Assembly (NCBI GenBank): GCA_003427395.1
Contig: BFEA01000037.1
Span: 3,481,038 to 3,501,190, forward strand
Direction: 5' to 3'
From: Chara braunii
Lineage: Eukaryota > Streptophyta > Charophyceae > Charales > Characeae
DNA: 20,153 bases
Shown here: positions 8,864 to 17,221 of the stretch, piece after piece
How the letters are laid out: the number at the start of each line of letters is the position of its first letter
Position numbering within the stretch: the stretch's first letter is position 1
Notes under the pieces: generated by a model
Database searches by the model: none
The model's input: only the letters and a program-made list of their open reading frames with translations
Told to the model about the DNA's origin: nothing
Translations under genes and position numbers: made by a program

Positions 8864-8980
8864 GTCACCTGCTCAGGCCCTAAATATGTAAGGGTCTTTT
8901 CTCCCCTTCGACGTGGGTCTGAGTGGTGGCCTGGCGAGGCCCTTAGACATTCTACGAGGAATACTTAATGAGTTATTGCA

Positions 8981-9142
8981 TTCCTACCGGCCCAAATTTC
9001 GAGTTCCATCGCAGAAACACATCAATTTTCCTTTAACCCACATGCATATGTAAGGGTTTTTTCTCCCCTTCGACCTGGGTCTGAGTGGTGGCCTGGCGAG
9101 GCCCTTAGACATTCGACAAGGAATACTTCATGAGTTATTGCA
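8981..9142 (-). repeat. Local tandem duplication of LTR end plus pol UTR
   Basis: 8981-9050 repeats the pol 3' end up to catatg; then from about 9051 the last 92 bp of the LTR appear a second time, ending TTATTGCA at 9142, followed by the pol end again. The unit is 162 bp (LTR ends at 8980 and 9142). The join shares atatg with the LTR point it jumps to, so the event looks microhomology-mediated or due to slippage. Confidence 0.8.
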
Positions 9143-9183
9143 TTCCTGCCGGCCCAAATTTCGAGTTCCATCGCAGAAACACA

Positions 9184-9717
9184 TCAATCTTCCTTTTTGT
9201 TGAACCATCTATCTTCGGTAAGGGGTTGAGACTTAAACTTTACCTTATACTACTTCTGCGGTCGTCCTCTGGCGCCTATAGAAAAATAGCCATGTTCCAA
9301 AATCTTCTGTACTTTGTAGCCTCCATTAATGGAGGGGGGAAACATAGATGGTCTATTAGGAAACTCAGTTCCCTCTACATATGGCAAGAGTTTAGATGCG
9401 TGAAAGACAGGATAGGTTCTGAGGTGAGGGGTTACATCAATTCGGTAAGAAGGTTCATCTGCATCCTATATCACCTTGAGAACTTCCCAGGGCCGATAAT
9501 AGATAGGTAGCAATTTCTGAGATACATTTTCTTCCAAGGAAAATTCCTTAGATTTCACCCACACCAGATCACCTTCCTAAAACTGCGATGGCCGACGATG
9601 TTTGTTCGTCTGCTCAATCATCTGCAGTTGGCCTTTCTGGATATTTTCCTTTACCTTTTTAATATCTTCTTTATATAAAACTGCAAATTCACGAGTCCCT
9701 GGAGGTAACCTCTGAAT
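9184..9717 (-). pseudogene. Integrase C-terminal domain and chromodomain (broken)
   Basis: This continues the integrase frame after its stop at 9718. Residues such as QKLLPIYYRPWEVLKVI and then PHLRTYPVFHASKLLPY match the GPY/F-type C-terminal domain of Ty3/gypsy integrases. The following YKVQKILEH, GRPQK, YKVKF and LTEDRWF segments match the fold order of a retroelement chromodomain, which in chromoviruses steers integration to marked chromatin. In-frame TAGs stand at 9577-9579, 9466-9468 and 9250-9252; the last replaces a Gln codon still present in the fragment at 6699-6884. The frame ends at TGA 9184-9186. Compared with that fragment, about 60 bp of tail is missing between two AAGGAA repeats. 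Confidence 0.75.
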
Positions 9718-10518
9718 CTAATCTTGAGTTAGAGCATCAACGGGACGTTGAGGTTTCCAACCTTTATGCAGTGCATTGGGTGTTCTTCCTGTAACAGTGT
9801 GTATGCTATTATTATATGCACTAGCAATCTTAGGTAAGTTCTCATCCCAATCTATTTGATCGGGTCGGACATACATGTGCAGGAGTTGTTGACACATAAA
9901 ATTCTTCTGTTTAATTTGGCCATTCGTTTCAGGGTGTTTGCTTGACGACATAGTCAACCTAGTACCATAGACTTCCATAAACTTATGCCATTGTATACTA
10001 ACGAACTTAATATTCTTATAAAAAACAATGGATTTCGGGAATTCATACTCGGAAACCAACCGCATCTGAAACTTCTGGATGACCAACTCAGTTCTAGCTT
10101 CGACAGGCAAAGGAATGAATATAGCATATTTTGAGAATCTATCTACTGTAACAATTACCTTACTGTTATCGTTTCGGCTCTTAATGAGACTCATAAAGTC
10201 TATGGAAATAGACTCACCTAGCTCACTTAGAATAGTCAGTGTTCTGAACAATCCCAACGAATTCACATGCGAGGGTTTGTTTCTTTGACAAACAAGACAA
10301 GTCCGCACATAGGTTAGTACATCCTTTTTCATTCTCTTTCATTCAAAGCGTTCTCTTACATCAACATACGTCTTCTTAAAACCAAAGTGTCCCTCGACAT
10401 CATGGCATTCCCCAATGATTAGACTCTTGATCTGTACTTGGTGAGGAATACATAATCTTTCTTCGGTTTTATCTAGGAATAGTTCAGGGCTCTTTCCTAG
10501 GGTCCCAATAATAGGACT
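9718..10518 (-). pseudogene. Integrase zinc-binding and catalytic core (inactive)
   Basis: The frame runs from just after the TAG at 10519. The zinc-binding HHCC is present: HDVEGH upstream of a TGA at 10339-10341 (a Trp position in relatives), then CLVC in the 204-residue stretch below it (residues 12-15). The core has its first Asp (ISIDFM, residue 45). The second acidic position is Tyr105 (IVFYKN where relatives have SDRD) and the Glu is Lys141 (PETNGQIKQKN). The 35-residue gap between them is exactly the D-x35-E spacing, so these are substitutions, not misalignment. With two of three catalytic acids gone, the enzyme could not join DNA. Confidence 0.85.
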
Positions 10519-11604
10519 CTAAATAAGATCACTCACATATCCCTTTTGGATTTGTTCCTTTAGTTCACTCCCGATATCGAGGTAGGAGAGAATAGTTCCA
10601 AAAAAATTTACACGCCTTGACAAAGCATCCGCAACCACATTGGGTTTCCCTTTGATTGTTTTCAATTCAAAGTCAACGGTGTCGATGAAAGTGGACCATC
10701 TAACTAACTTATCAGAGAGTCTAGGTTGAGTCTTGATCCACTTCAGAGTAGAGTGATCTGAGTAGACAGTGAAGTGTCTCCCTAACAAGTAGTGCTTCCA
10801 GGTGTCCAATGCAACAACTAAGGCATACAAATCCCTCTCGTAGGTGGAGTTGGCCACTTTCTCTGACGGAAGTCTCATTGACATAAACTCAATAGGGTTA
10901 TATCCTTTACCGTCGTCCTGCTGTAGCACAACCCCAATCCCATACTGACTTGAGTCAGTTGTGACAATGAAAGGGAGAGAAGGATCAACAATTTTTAAGA
11001 CATGGTAGTGAGTCAGTAGATGTTTCAACTTCCTGAACGATGACTCACAATCTTTGTCCCACAACCAAGGTTTTTCCCTTTTCAGAAGTCTTCTCATAAG
11101 AGCAACTATCAAAGAGAAGTTTCTAACGAACTTCCTGTAATAACTAGCGAGTCCAAGAAAAGATCTCGACTCAGTTATAGTCTTAGGTTGGGGCCAACCT
11201 CGAATTGTTGTGATCTTCTTTTCTTTGGGCCTTAGTCTTTCTTCATTCACTATATGCCCTAAGTACAAGACTTCAGGTTTAGCAAACTCAGACTTTTTCG
11301 GGTTCAGTTTGAAATTGCCCTCGTGCAATTTCTGCAGAATAATTCGTAGATGTTTCTCATGATCTTCTAGTATCTTACTATACACTAGAATGTCGTCGAG
11401 ATAGACTACTACAAATTGATCTAACCATTGACGAAACAATTCATTCATTGACCTTTGAAAGGTCGTAGGTGCATTAGTCAAACCGAAAGGCATAACCACG
11501 AGCTTGTGGTGACCATACCTTGTTCGAAAAGTTGTTTTGTGTCGATCTTCAAGAGCCACCTCGATCTGGTGGTACCCCGACTTGAGATCAATTTTACTGA
11601 GCAT
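10519..11604 (-). pseudogene. Reverse transcriptase (catalytic part) and RNase H
   Basis: This is the longest open stretch, 361 codons. It starts just before [11 protein letters not shown] (first RT Asp at residue 6), followed by [13 protein letters not shown] (about 38-50) and the YLDD active-site box at 68-71, then the connection region. RNase H occupies about 205-330 with its four acidic residues visible: Asp217 (TTDSS), Glu256 (YERDLYAL), Asp283 (YSDH) and Asp326 (ADALSRR). All key residues are intact, unlike in integrase. The apparent start Met is not a real start: the N-terminal RT part lies upstream in another frame (11605-11987). A TAG at 10519-10521 cuts it from integrase in the same frame. 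Confidence 0.9.
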
Positions 11605-11987
11605 CCTTGCAACTGGTCCAACAAGTCGTCAATGCGTGAAAGTGGTTTCGCGTTCTTTACTGTGACGAAATTCAGCCCACGATAGTCAATGCATAGTCGA
11701 AGTTCACTTTCCTTTTTAGGCACGAATAAGACAGGGCCACCATAAGGAGATGAGCTAAGGCGAATCCATCCTTTATCCGTAAGGTTTTGCAGCTGTTTGT
11801 GAAGTTCCTCGAGTTCTCTAGGAGACATATGGTAGATGGGTCCCTTGGGAATCTTGCTTTCAGGAATAATCTCGATCGTATGCTTAATAACACGCTTAGT
11901 GATTCTCGTCGACTCAGTTTGCATGTCCTTATATTCATCGAGAAGTTTCTCAATAGAAGAAGGGTAGGATGAGGAACATTTTCCTAC
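11605..11987 (-). pseudogene. Reverse transcriptase N-terminal (fingers) part
   Basis: The frame encodes a linker ([11 protein letters not shown]), then [43 protein letters not shown] and [11 protein letters not shown], the standard opening motifs of Ty3/gypsy RT. Directly after QLQG the homology jumps to the frame below, so a small deletion lies at about 11605-11615. Upstream it is in frame with protease but separated by a TGA at 11988-11990. Together these show a former single protease-RT polyprotein. Confidence 0.85.
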
Positions 11988-12806
11988 TCATTTAACAAGT
12001 ATCATCATTACATCCTGATCTAGCTTCTTCTTTGAGACCATCGATCTGAAGGCTGAGTAACTCATACAACAGAAAGACAAGGTTGAGTCAGAGTCAGACC
12101 TATGGTACACTTTAATCGCTCGCATTTCGAACTTTTCGTCCTTTAGCTTTAAAAAAATTTCTTTGAACCTGACTGTTGGGTCGGCTTCCTCGTGCCAATC
12201 GATTCCCAGAATCATGTCAAAAGGCAGGTTCTTTTCAATGAGGAAGGATATCTCATGCAAAATTTTATTTCCTTCCGTAGTCATGAAGTAACACTTGACA
12301 CAATCGACGTATTGAACGACAGTGATCGTGCTCTTGTCAGCCAGCATAGACGTGATAGGTCTAGGTAAGTCTCTTACCTTGATTCCCAGATGCAATTTGC
12401 GAATTGCCTTTTCTGAGATGTACGACTGCGTCGATCCTGGGTATAACAGCGCACCTATCCGCGTATGTGCAATCTCAATATCCGTGATCATGAATTCACC
12501 CTTAGACTTAGCTTTCTTAGCCCACGAACTTCGAAGTGCTATGAGTTCATTGTTGAGCTCGTCAAGGGAATCGTCCAGTGAGACAGAACAAAGAACAATG
12601 TCAGGGTGCTCTGGACGACGGGCTAAAGAAGAGACATCCTCTGCCTTAGAAGTCGAGAGGTTAGAAGGGATTGTTGGTGTCTTACCTTTTTCTAAACCCT
12701 TCAACTCAGTAGGAGCAGATGCTACTCCTACTGGCCGCTCGTTCTTGGGTTCCGAATCAAGGGACACCAGACTATCACGTGCCCCACGGTTCCGCACTTG
12801 AGGCAC
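11988..12806 (-). pseudogene. Aspartic protease domain (catalytic Asp lost)
   Basis: A 272-codon frame following the zinc knuckle. The first 100 residues are a polar linker. The retropepsin core then shows IGALLYPGSTQSYIS, where relatives have ALLDSGATHSFIS: the catalytic Asp is Tyr122 (TAC at 12441-12443; GAC would be Asp) and the next Ser is Pro. The later LPFDMILGIDWH motif is well kept. Function in relatives is cleavage of the Gag-Pol polyprotein; this copy should be inactive. The frame differs from that of the zinc knuckle, so a frame change lies at about 12730-12790. The apparent start is a GTG inside the knuckle and has no meaning. Confidence 0.8.
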
Positions 12807-14214
12807 TGGCGATTGTCCATCTTAGACTGCCACTCCTCACGTGCCATTCCCATCTTTTCCCAGGGTTTCTCGTATGCGATGCCGAGATGCTCGGGAAACG
12901 AGCGTGGTCTCCTCTTCTTCTTCCATTGACTTGGGCCTCCCTTGTTGACCACTACGGCAGCGACGTCACCCTTCCCAGACTCGCTACCGCCATTACCTCC
13001 TCCTCCCTCGGACTCGTTGAGGGGTAACTTCTCAACGGTCTCATCGTCAAAGACGATGAGCATGTGGTCCTGACGCTTTTGCCACCAAAGGACCGGCTTG
13101 TCGTACCCACCAACTGGTCCAGACTTTACTACCGAAGAATATGTGCCCTTTACCTGAGCGACCATCTGTGCTCTCGTTGGAGAGCGAGATCGTGAAATTG
13201 CCTATAGTTGTAGTTCCCTGACTTTGCCTCCGCCATGAGCTTTTCGCGAATGGGATCGGGTAAAGCACGTGAATAGAGATACAGAACCTGGTTGTCCTGC
13301 AAGTTCAATCCAGGTACCTGCAAGAGACGGTCCACTTCACGTGACAAAGCATCCACAGACGTCCAACGATTTTGGCCTATGGTGGTGAGTTCATCAAAGG
13401 CCTTATCGGTTGTCGTCTTATCAAGAAATCCCTCCTTTATTTTTTGGAGAAATTGCTTGAGGGTTAGGATCTTAGCCCACTCACCAATGTCCTCGAAGCC
13501 AGCAACGTTGGCTTCAGACAGTACCCACGCCTTGGCCACTCCTCCCAAACATGACGTAGAGAAAGCCACCTGACTTTCAGGCTCAACAGGTGCGGTACTT
13601 CAGTAGGTCTGGATTTCTACAATCCACAACAATAAATTTTCTTCCTTGTTATTGTTGTAGGTGAATGGCAATTTCATTTTCACCTTTTCCTTTCTCTTTT
13701 TTCTTCTTTCAGCGTGTTTTCTAGTTGCTTGGCATTTTCCTCCATGATCTCTACAGACAATTTTGGTTCCACCTTCTTCTCTTTCTTTTCTTCTTCCCTA
13801 TTCTTTCCTTCTTTGTTCCATCTTTTTTAGGTTCTCGGCGATATAACATTCAAGGGTCATTCGCCCTTGCTTGATGTGTTCCTCGACTCTCTTTCCGGTT
13901 TCCAACATCTGAACGACCGTCTTCCCATTTTCCAGTTCACCTTTTGCAGCGCGAAGATTGAACTGTCCGTGCACCAGCCGTTCAACTTCTGGTCCGACAC
14001 CATGTATTTCGCCAAGCAACTGGCGAAGAAGGCCTATCAAAGTCTGCCTTCTTGCATCTACTTGACCACGAGTCTTAAGTCCCCCCCTTTCTTCATCGGC
14101 ATAGACGGTGAGAGGGATAGGAAAGAAGAAAAGAGGTATATACCGCGTAACAATGGAGGCACGCAAACATTTCCAGAGATAAGCCATATTTCCCAACGTG
14201 TGAATGCCGCACAA
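12728..14214 (-). pseudogene. Gag (capsid and CCHC nucleocapsid), frameshifted
   Basis: Gag packages the element RNA. The right part (about 14214-13690) is a charged coiled-coil-like region split over frames (LLRQLLGEIHGVGPEVE; then an Asn/Lys/Glu-rich stretch). Next come LPFTYNNNKEENLLLWI, a TGA at 13600-13602, and the capsid-like part with FSTSCLGGVAKAW, LKQFLQKIKEGFLDKT, VDALSREVDRLLQVPGLNL and LYLYSRALPDPIREKL (13569-13180), matching the Retrotrans_gag pattern. The frame changes near 13165-13185 into a Gly/Ser-rich segment that ends in the zinc knuckle CLKCGTVGHVIVWC (C-x2-C-x4-H-x4-C) at about 12755-12800. At least four frame changes show long decay. The true start codon cannot be fixed. 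Confidence 0.8.
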
Positions 14215-15220
14215 TAAATGAATTTAAAGATAGAAATCAATTCCACAGCCACACAATTTTCTTGAGCACGAAATAATCTCGGCAGAAAAGAAGAAACAAA
14301 TTCTCAATAGTTTTCTACTTCTAACTTTGTTGTCTTTTCTATGTGTGATGTGCAGGTATCGCAGCCACGACCAATGTGATCAAGACAACAACACACAGGT
14401 GAGTATGCACAACAACCACAAAACAACCAAACAAGTGAGTAGGTCATCCAACACGACCAACAACAATTAATTGCCAGCCTTCCTTCCTCTACAGTTGCAC
14501 CATCTGCAGAACCAACGCAACCAGACACAAGGGCCAACACGCGACACTACAACAAATCGTGAAGCCGTACTGTCTGCCAACACACAACTGCAAGATCAAC
14601 GCCTCACCCACAGCAACGTGCCATGCATGTCACGTGTCAACCCTGAAATGCCAACACAACAGCTCTACCGAGTCTGCCACGTCATCGTCAGTGACCTAGA
14701 AGGTCTAGGAGAGGGATGCCACATCAGCAATGCATGGTCTGCAAACACATCCAACACTGGTATACCACGTAAGATCAAAATGTGGAGCGCTTTGTCAACA
14801 AACAATCGCGACATAGGTACGTGCCACATCAGACAATGCCCTACCAATAATAGGAGAATGCCAAGTCAGCACCCCTATGTTATGCCACGTAGGCAGCGCG
14901 CCACGTCAGCGGTCCCAAATCCACACACTCTCTCTCTCTACCAGCGTCATGTCCGCCTATTGCCAACAATGCTTTCGCCGGTATCCCAATGCCACGTCAG
15001 CAGCAAAACACCACATAAGCAATGTCGCCGTTTTCTTCTTCAGTGTGTCCACGCCATCACCTTCAAGGGAGGCTGCACACACGTGTGGTACTCAATGTCT
15101 AGAAGACATGCGATTACTCGCACACATTGATAAACGTGTTTCGTTCCTGCACGTGCGGCACCTCCCACTTACCTGGGTGCCACGTCAACACCTGACAGCA
15201 GATCGCGATGAAGGAGGTAT
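14215..15220 (-). other. Chromovirus 5' leader, non-coding
   Basis: About 1 kb lies between primer site and gag with no domain-bearing frame. On the plus strand it is dotted with variants of tgccacgtcagcaatg (about 14675, 14718, 14822, 14883, 14900, 14990, 15178), the same motif as in the 31-bp LTR array but not in tandem. A short CT repeat lies near 14926-14940. The long unspaced frame through here on the plus strand (14471-15130) looks accidental. Confidence 0.6.
15167..15175 (-). promoter_or_regulatory. Consensus 5' splice donor in the leader
   Basis: The minus strand reads CAG|GTAAGT, a perfect match to the U1 consensus, 46 bp downstream of the primer site. The position recalls the major splice donor of retroviruses. 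Whether it is used is unknown; no clear acceptor was identified. Confidence 0.35.
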
Positions 15221-15232
15221 GCTCCGATACCA
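15221..15232 (-). promoter_or_regulatory. Primer-binding site of the chromovirus
   Basis: The minus strand reads TGGTATCGGAGC, one mismatch from the plant initiator-Met site TGGTATCAGAGC, and starts 3 bp after the LTR end ...TTCATTACA. It primes minus-strand DNA synthesis in relatives and proves the orientation and that copy C is the 5' LTR. Confidence 0.85.
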
Positions 15233-15664
15233 AATTGTAATGAACCCAGACTAGAAGATACTCGTCAGACGTCGAAGTACGAGTTGACTCAGATCTGAAT
15301 AATGTCTCCAATGGTCATGAAAGTGATCTCTTATACAAGGTCTCGTTACCAATAGACGAAGAGAGTGGAGGGAGAATAAACAATAGGAGGGTGGAAGAGA
15401 TAATCAATGACCACCAAGAGAGCAGCCCAAACATTACCCACTTCTTCTCCAGGCTTCCTCTCGCCCCCACGTCATCAATCAGTATCCAATAACAAGTCTG
15501 ACAAGACCTGATCACATAGAAGTGCCACGTGGCACTATCCTCTCGTGGAGACAATGAAGACAAACAGCAGTGCACACTATCGATGTCAACCTCAGGTGAG
15601 TACCAGTTCCCCAATCGTCCACAGATCCCGATCTCCCTCCTTGTCACGACCAATCACCTCATGT

Positions 15665-15892
15665 AGACAGCGTGGCCAGTGCCACTTCAGCAATAGAGAC
15701 AGGTGGCATGCGCCACATCAGTAATGTAGACAGGTGGCATGCGCCACATCAGCAATGAAGACAGATGGCCTGCGCCACATCGACAATGTAAATAGGTGGC
15801 ATGCACCACATCAACAATGTAGACAGGTGGCATGCGCCACAACCGCAATGAAGACAGGTGGCACGCGCCACATCAGCAGAGGCTGGCGCTCA
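15665..15892. repeat. 31-bp hairpin array, LTR1 copy C (7 units)
   Basis: Seven units again, with copy-specific changes: unit 5 has gtggcatgcaccac and unit 6 ends gccacaaccgc. The order of unit variants parallels copies A and B. Confidence 0.9.
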
Positions 15893-15940
15893 GCATGCTG
15901 CCACAGTCCAGCTTTGTCGTCCACAGTGCCAACGCACAAC

Positions 15941-16020
15941 CAGCGTCAAGCCAGCATCCAGCCAGCGTCCAGCCAACGCCATGCCAACGTCCAGCCAACG
16001 TCAAGCTAGCACCAAGGCAG
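15941..16020. repeat. 10-bp tandem array, LTR1 copy C
   Basis: About eight units of agccagcgtc with many agccaacgtc variants, 10-bp period. Confidence 0.85.
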
Positions 16021-16059
16021 CATAGCAAAAGTGAATGTTGACCTCCAGGAGATCAACCC

Positions 16060-16066
16060 TTATATA
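16060..16066 (-). promoter_or_regulatory. LTR1 TATA box, 5' LTR
   Basis: The minus strand reads cactaTATATAAggg, about 340 bp inside the U3 start. This would be the promoter of the chromovirus. Confidence 0.65.
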
Positions 16067-16266
16067 GTGTTTGAGGAGGCAGTCTGGCCTCAGGTCTCCC
16101 ACCCACAGTCGTACAGATTGACTCACAGCCGAGGGCCTGGATTGTGTACAGTTGCAGACTTTCACTTGGTCCTTATGCTGTCTAGGTACCTGCATACAAA
16201 CAAGTGTGTGCATCTGACCAGCGGCCTGGGCTGGGTCCACTTTGACTTTGACTGTTGGTTGTCAGG

Positions 16267-16286
16267 CAGTTGACTTCGGTCAACTG
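16267..16286. promoter_or_regulatory. W-box palindrome in LTR1 U3, copy C
   Basis: CAGTTGAC, TTCG, GTCAACTG is a perfect 8-bp inverted repeat. The loop differs from copy A (TTTG) but the arms are identical. It lies about 200 bp upstream of the TATA box in sense orientation. Confidence 0.6.
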
Positions 16287-16402
16287 TCGCCCACTCAGGC
16301 CTTGAATATGTAGGGGTCTTTTCTCCCCTGCGGCCTGGGTCTGAGTGGTGGCCTGGCGAGGCCCCTAGACATTCTACGAGGCATACTTCAAGGGTTATTG
16401 CA

Positions 16403-16834
16403 AGGGGATCCTGGAGAGAGATTCTCTGTGAGTTGTTTGCTGCTGAAGCAATCTTTCCATTGCCATCAGTCCCACTTAGTTAGCGACTGTAAGTAAGCCG
16501 GCAGAGGCTTGGCAACTGCGACCTGGATGGACGCCGTGTGAATGATCAATCAAATCTGTGACCAGTCCCACCAATACCACCCTTCACCGATGATTCTGAC
16601 AATGTTGTTGATCCCTCTGACATAGACCCATCTCCAGGTTGGGTCCTTTGGGGCTGTGTGGACTGTTGGTGACGATAGGATTGCTAAGCCTGCTGAGACT
16701 GCTTGGGCTGCTTGGGCTGTTGGGACTGCTGACACTGCTGTGTCATTTATGAATGTTGGGACTGGTGAGACTGCCCTCCACTCCCTAGTCACGGTTGTTG
16801 GAGGTGGCAACCAGTTTGCTGGTGGTCTGGGCGT
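16403..16834 (-). pseudogene. Probable low-complexity tail of LINE ORF1-like protein
   Basis: On the minus strand, one frame from about 16830 to 16550 gives Ser/Pro/Asn-rich sequence (SPNSPSSPSSLSRLS) and another is rich in Ala/Val. Such tails often follow the zinc knuckle of plant LINE ORF1 proteins. The frame differs from that of the knuckle segment, and stops are present. Positions 16403-16550 show nothing recognisable. Confidence 0.3.
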
Positions 16835-17221
16835 CTAGCCCAGGTCACCTTTGCCATCCCAGACCCAACCAATTGGTTGTCCCGTCGGGTTATGGTCGTC
16901 ACAATATACCCATCCTTCATAACTGGGCACTACGGGGACCCATTTATGCGGTATATGTGGATCACGCTTGAGCCTTTGTTCTGAAGGAAGTGCACGTTGG
17001 GGATGTTGAGGGCATGCGAATTCCGTACTAAGGTGACCATACGCTCTGCATTTAAAACACCACGGGCGTAATTTATGTGCCGTGTGGATCTGGTAAATTC
17101 TCCCTCCCATTTTGAAGGGGATAATGCCATCCAAGGAGAATGGCTGATCTTTTGGCAGATCTATTGCCAACATCAGGTAATCATCCCATTTGGCCACTCT
17201 CCAGTTTTCTTTTGAGTCTTG
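16835..17221 (-). pseudogene. LINE ORF1-like fragment with zinc knuckle
   Basis: The frame ends with a stop at 16835 and runs into the solo LTR at 17222; its first 39 apparent residues are LTR-derived and not part of the protein. The rest reads ENWRVAKWDDYLMLAIDLP, PFKMGGRIYQIHTAHKLRPW, and a knuckle-like CFKCRAYGHLSTEFAC (C-x2-C-x4-H-x6-C; the usual last gap is four). Basic segment followed by such a knuckle resembles ORF1 RNA-binding proteins of plant L1-type LINEs. A diverged gag is the alternative. No endonuclease or RT is present. Confidence 0.5.
17218..17221. repeat. Target-site duplication CTTG, left copy
   Basis: CTTG directly precedes the LTR start TGCAATGAACCC at 17222 and matches CTTG at 18389-18392. 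Confidence 0.5.

Larger units (their letters stand above)
7941..8980 (-). mobile_element. LTR1 copy B (3' LTR, outer end missing)
   Basis: Homology with copies A and C starts at gtctc(a/g)ttaccaatag (7941), which is position 105 of copy C, and runs to TTATTGCA at 8980. The missing 104 bp are the U5 end, replaced by LTR2 sequence. It carries both tandem arrays and a near-perfect W-box palindrome. The TATA region is altered (ccttgtatagtg near 8636). Confidence 0.85.
7941..16402 (-). mobile_element. Ty3/gypsy chromovirus-type retrotransposon, degenerate
   Basis: The element runs right to left: 5' LTR (15236-16402), primer site (15221-15232), leader, gag, protease, RT, RNase H, integrase with C-terminal domain, chromodomain, 3' LTR (7941-8980, truncated). 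RNase H before integrase marks Ty3/gypsy, and the terminal chromodomain marks a chromovirus. Total length is about 8.5 kb including a 162-bp local duplication. Multiple frameshifts and in-frame stops mean it cannot make its proteins. No target duplication can be tested, as the 3' LTR has lost its outer 104 bp. It could have moved only with proteins from intact relatives. Confidence 0.9.
15236..16402 (-). mobile_element. LTR1 copy C (5' LTR of the chromovirus)
   Basis: A complete LTR of 1167 bp, TGCAATAACCC...TTCATTACA on the sense strand, exactly as long as solo copy D. In sense order: W-box cluster (16267-16286), TATA (16060-16066), 10-bp array (15941-16020), 31-bp array (15665-15892), then U5 ending at 15236. 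U3 to the TATA is about 340 bp, so both arrays lie in the transcribed part. The outer flank is agggg. Confidence 0.9.

Noticed and set aside
11988-11990. TGA between protease and RT as a programmed readthrough site
   Set aside because: Readthrough is known in some retroelements, but this copy has many other stops, so simple decay explains it better.
12322-12801. 159-codon plus-strand frame opposite protease
   Set aside because: Shadow of the minus-strand protease frame, which has clear retropepsin motifs.
12728-12806. Gag-protease frame change as programmed frameshift
   Set aside because: Several other frameshifts in gag and RT are plainly mutational, and no slippery heptamer was evident at the overlap.
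14471-15130. 219-codon plus-strand frame in the chromovirus leader
   Set aside because: It is antisense to the element, made of repeated CCACGTCAGC motifs, with no domain.
16656-16838. Plus-strand frame rich in Ala/Trp/Gly near 16656-16838
   Set aside because: It is antisense to the Ser/Pro-rich tail of the LINE-like sequence and short, with tandem gctgcttggg-like low complexity.
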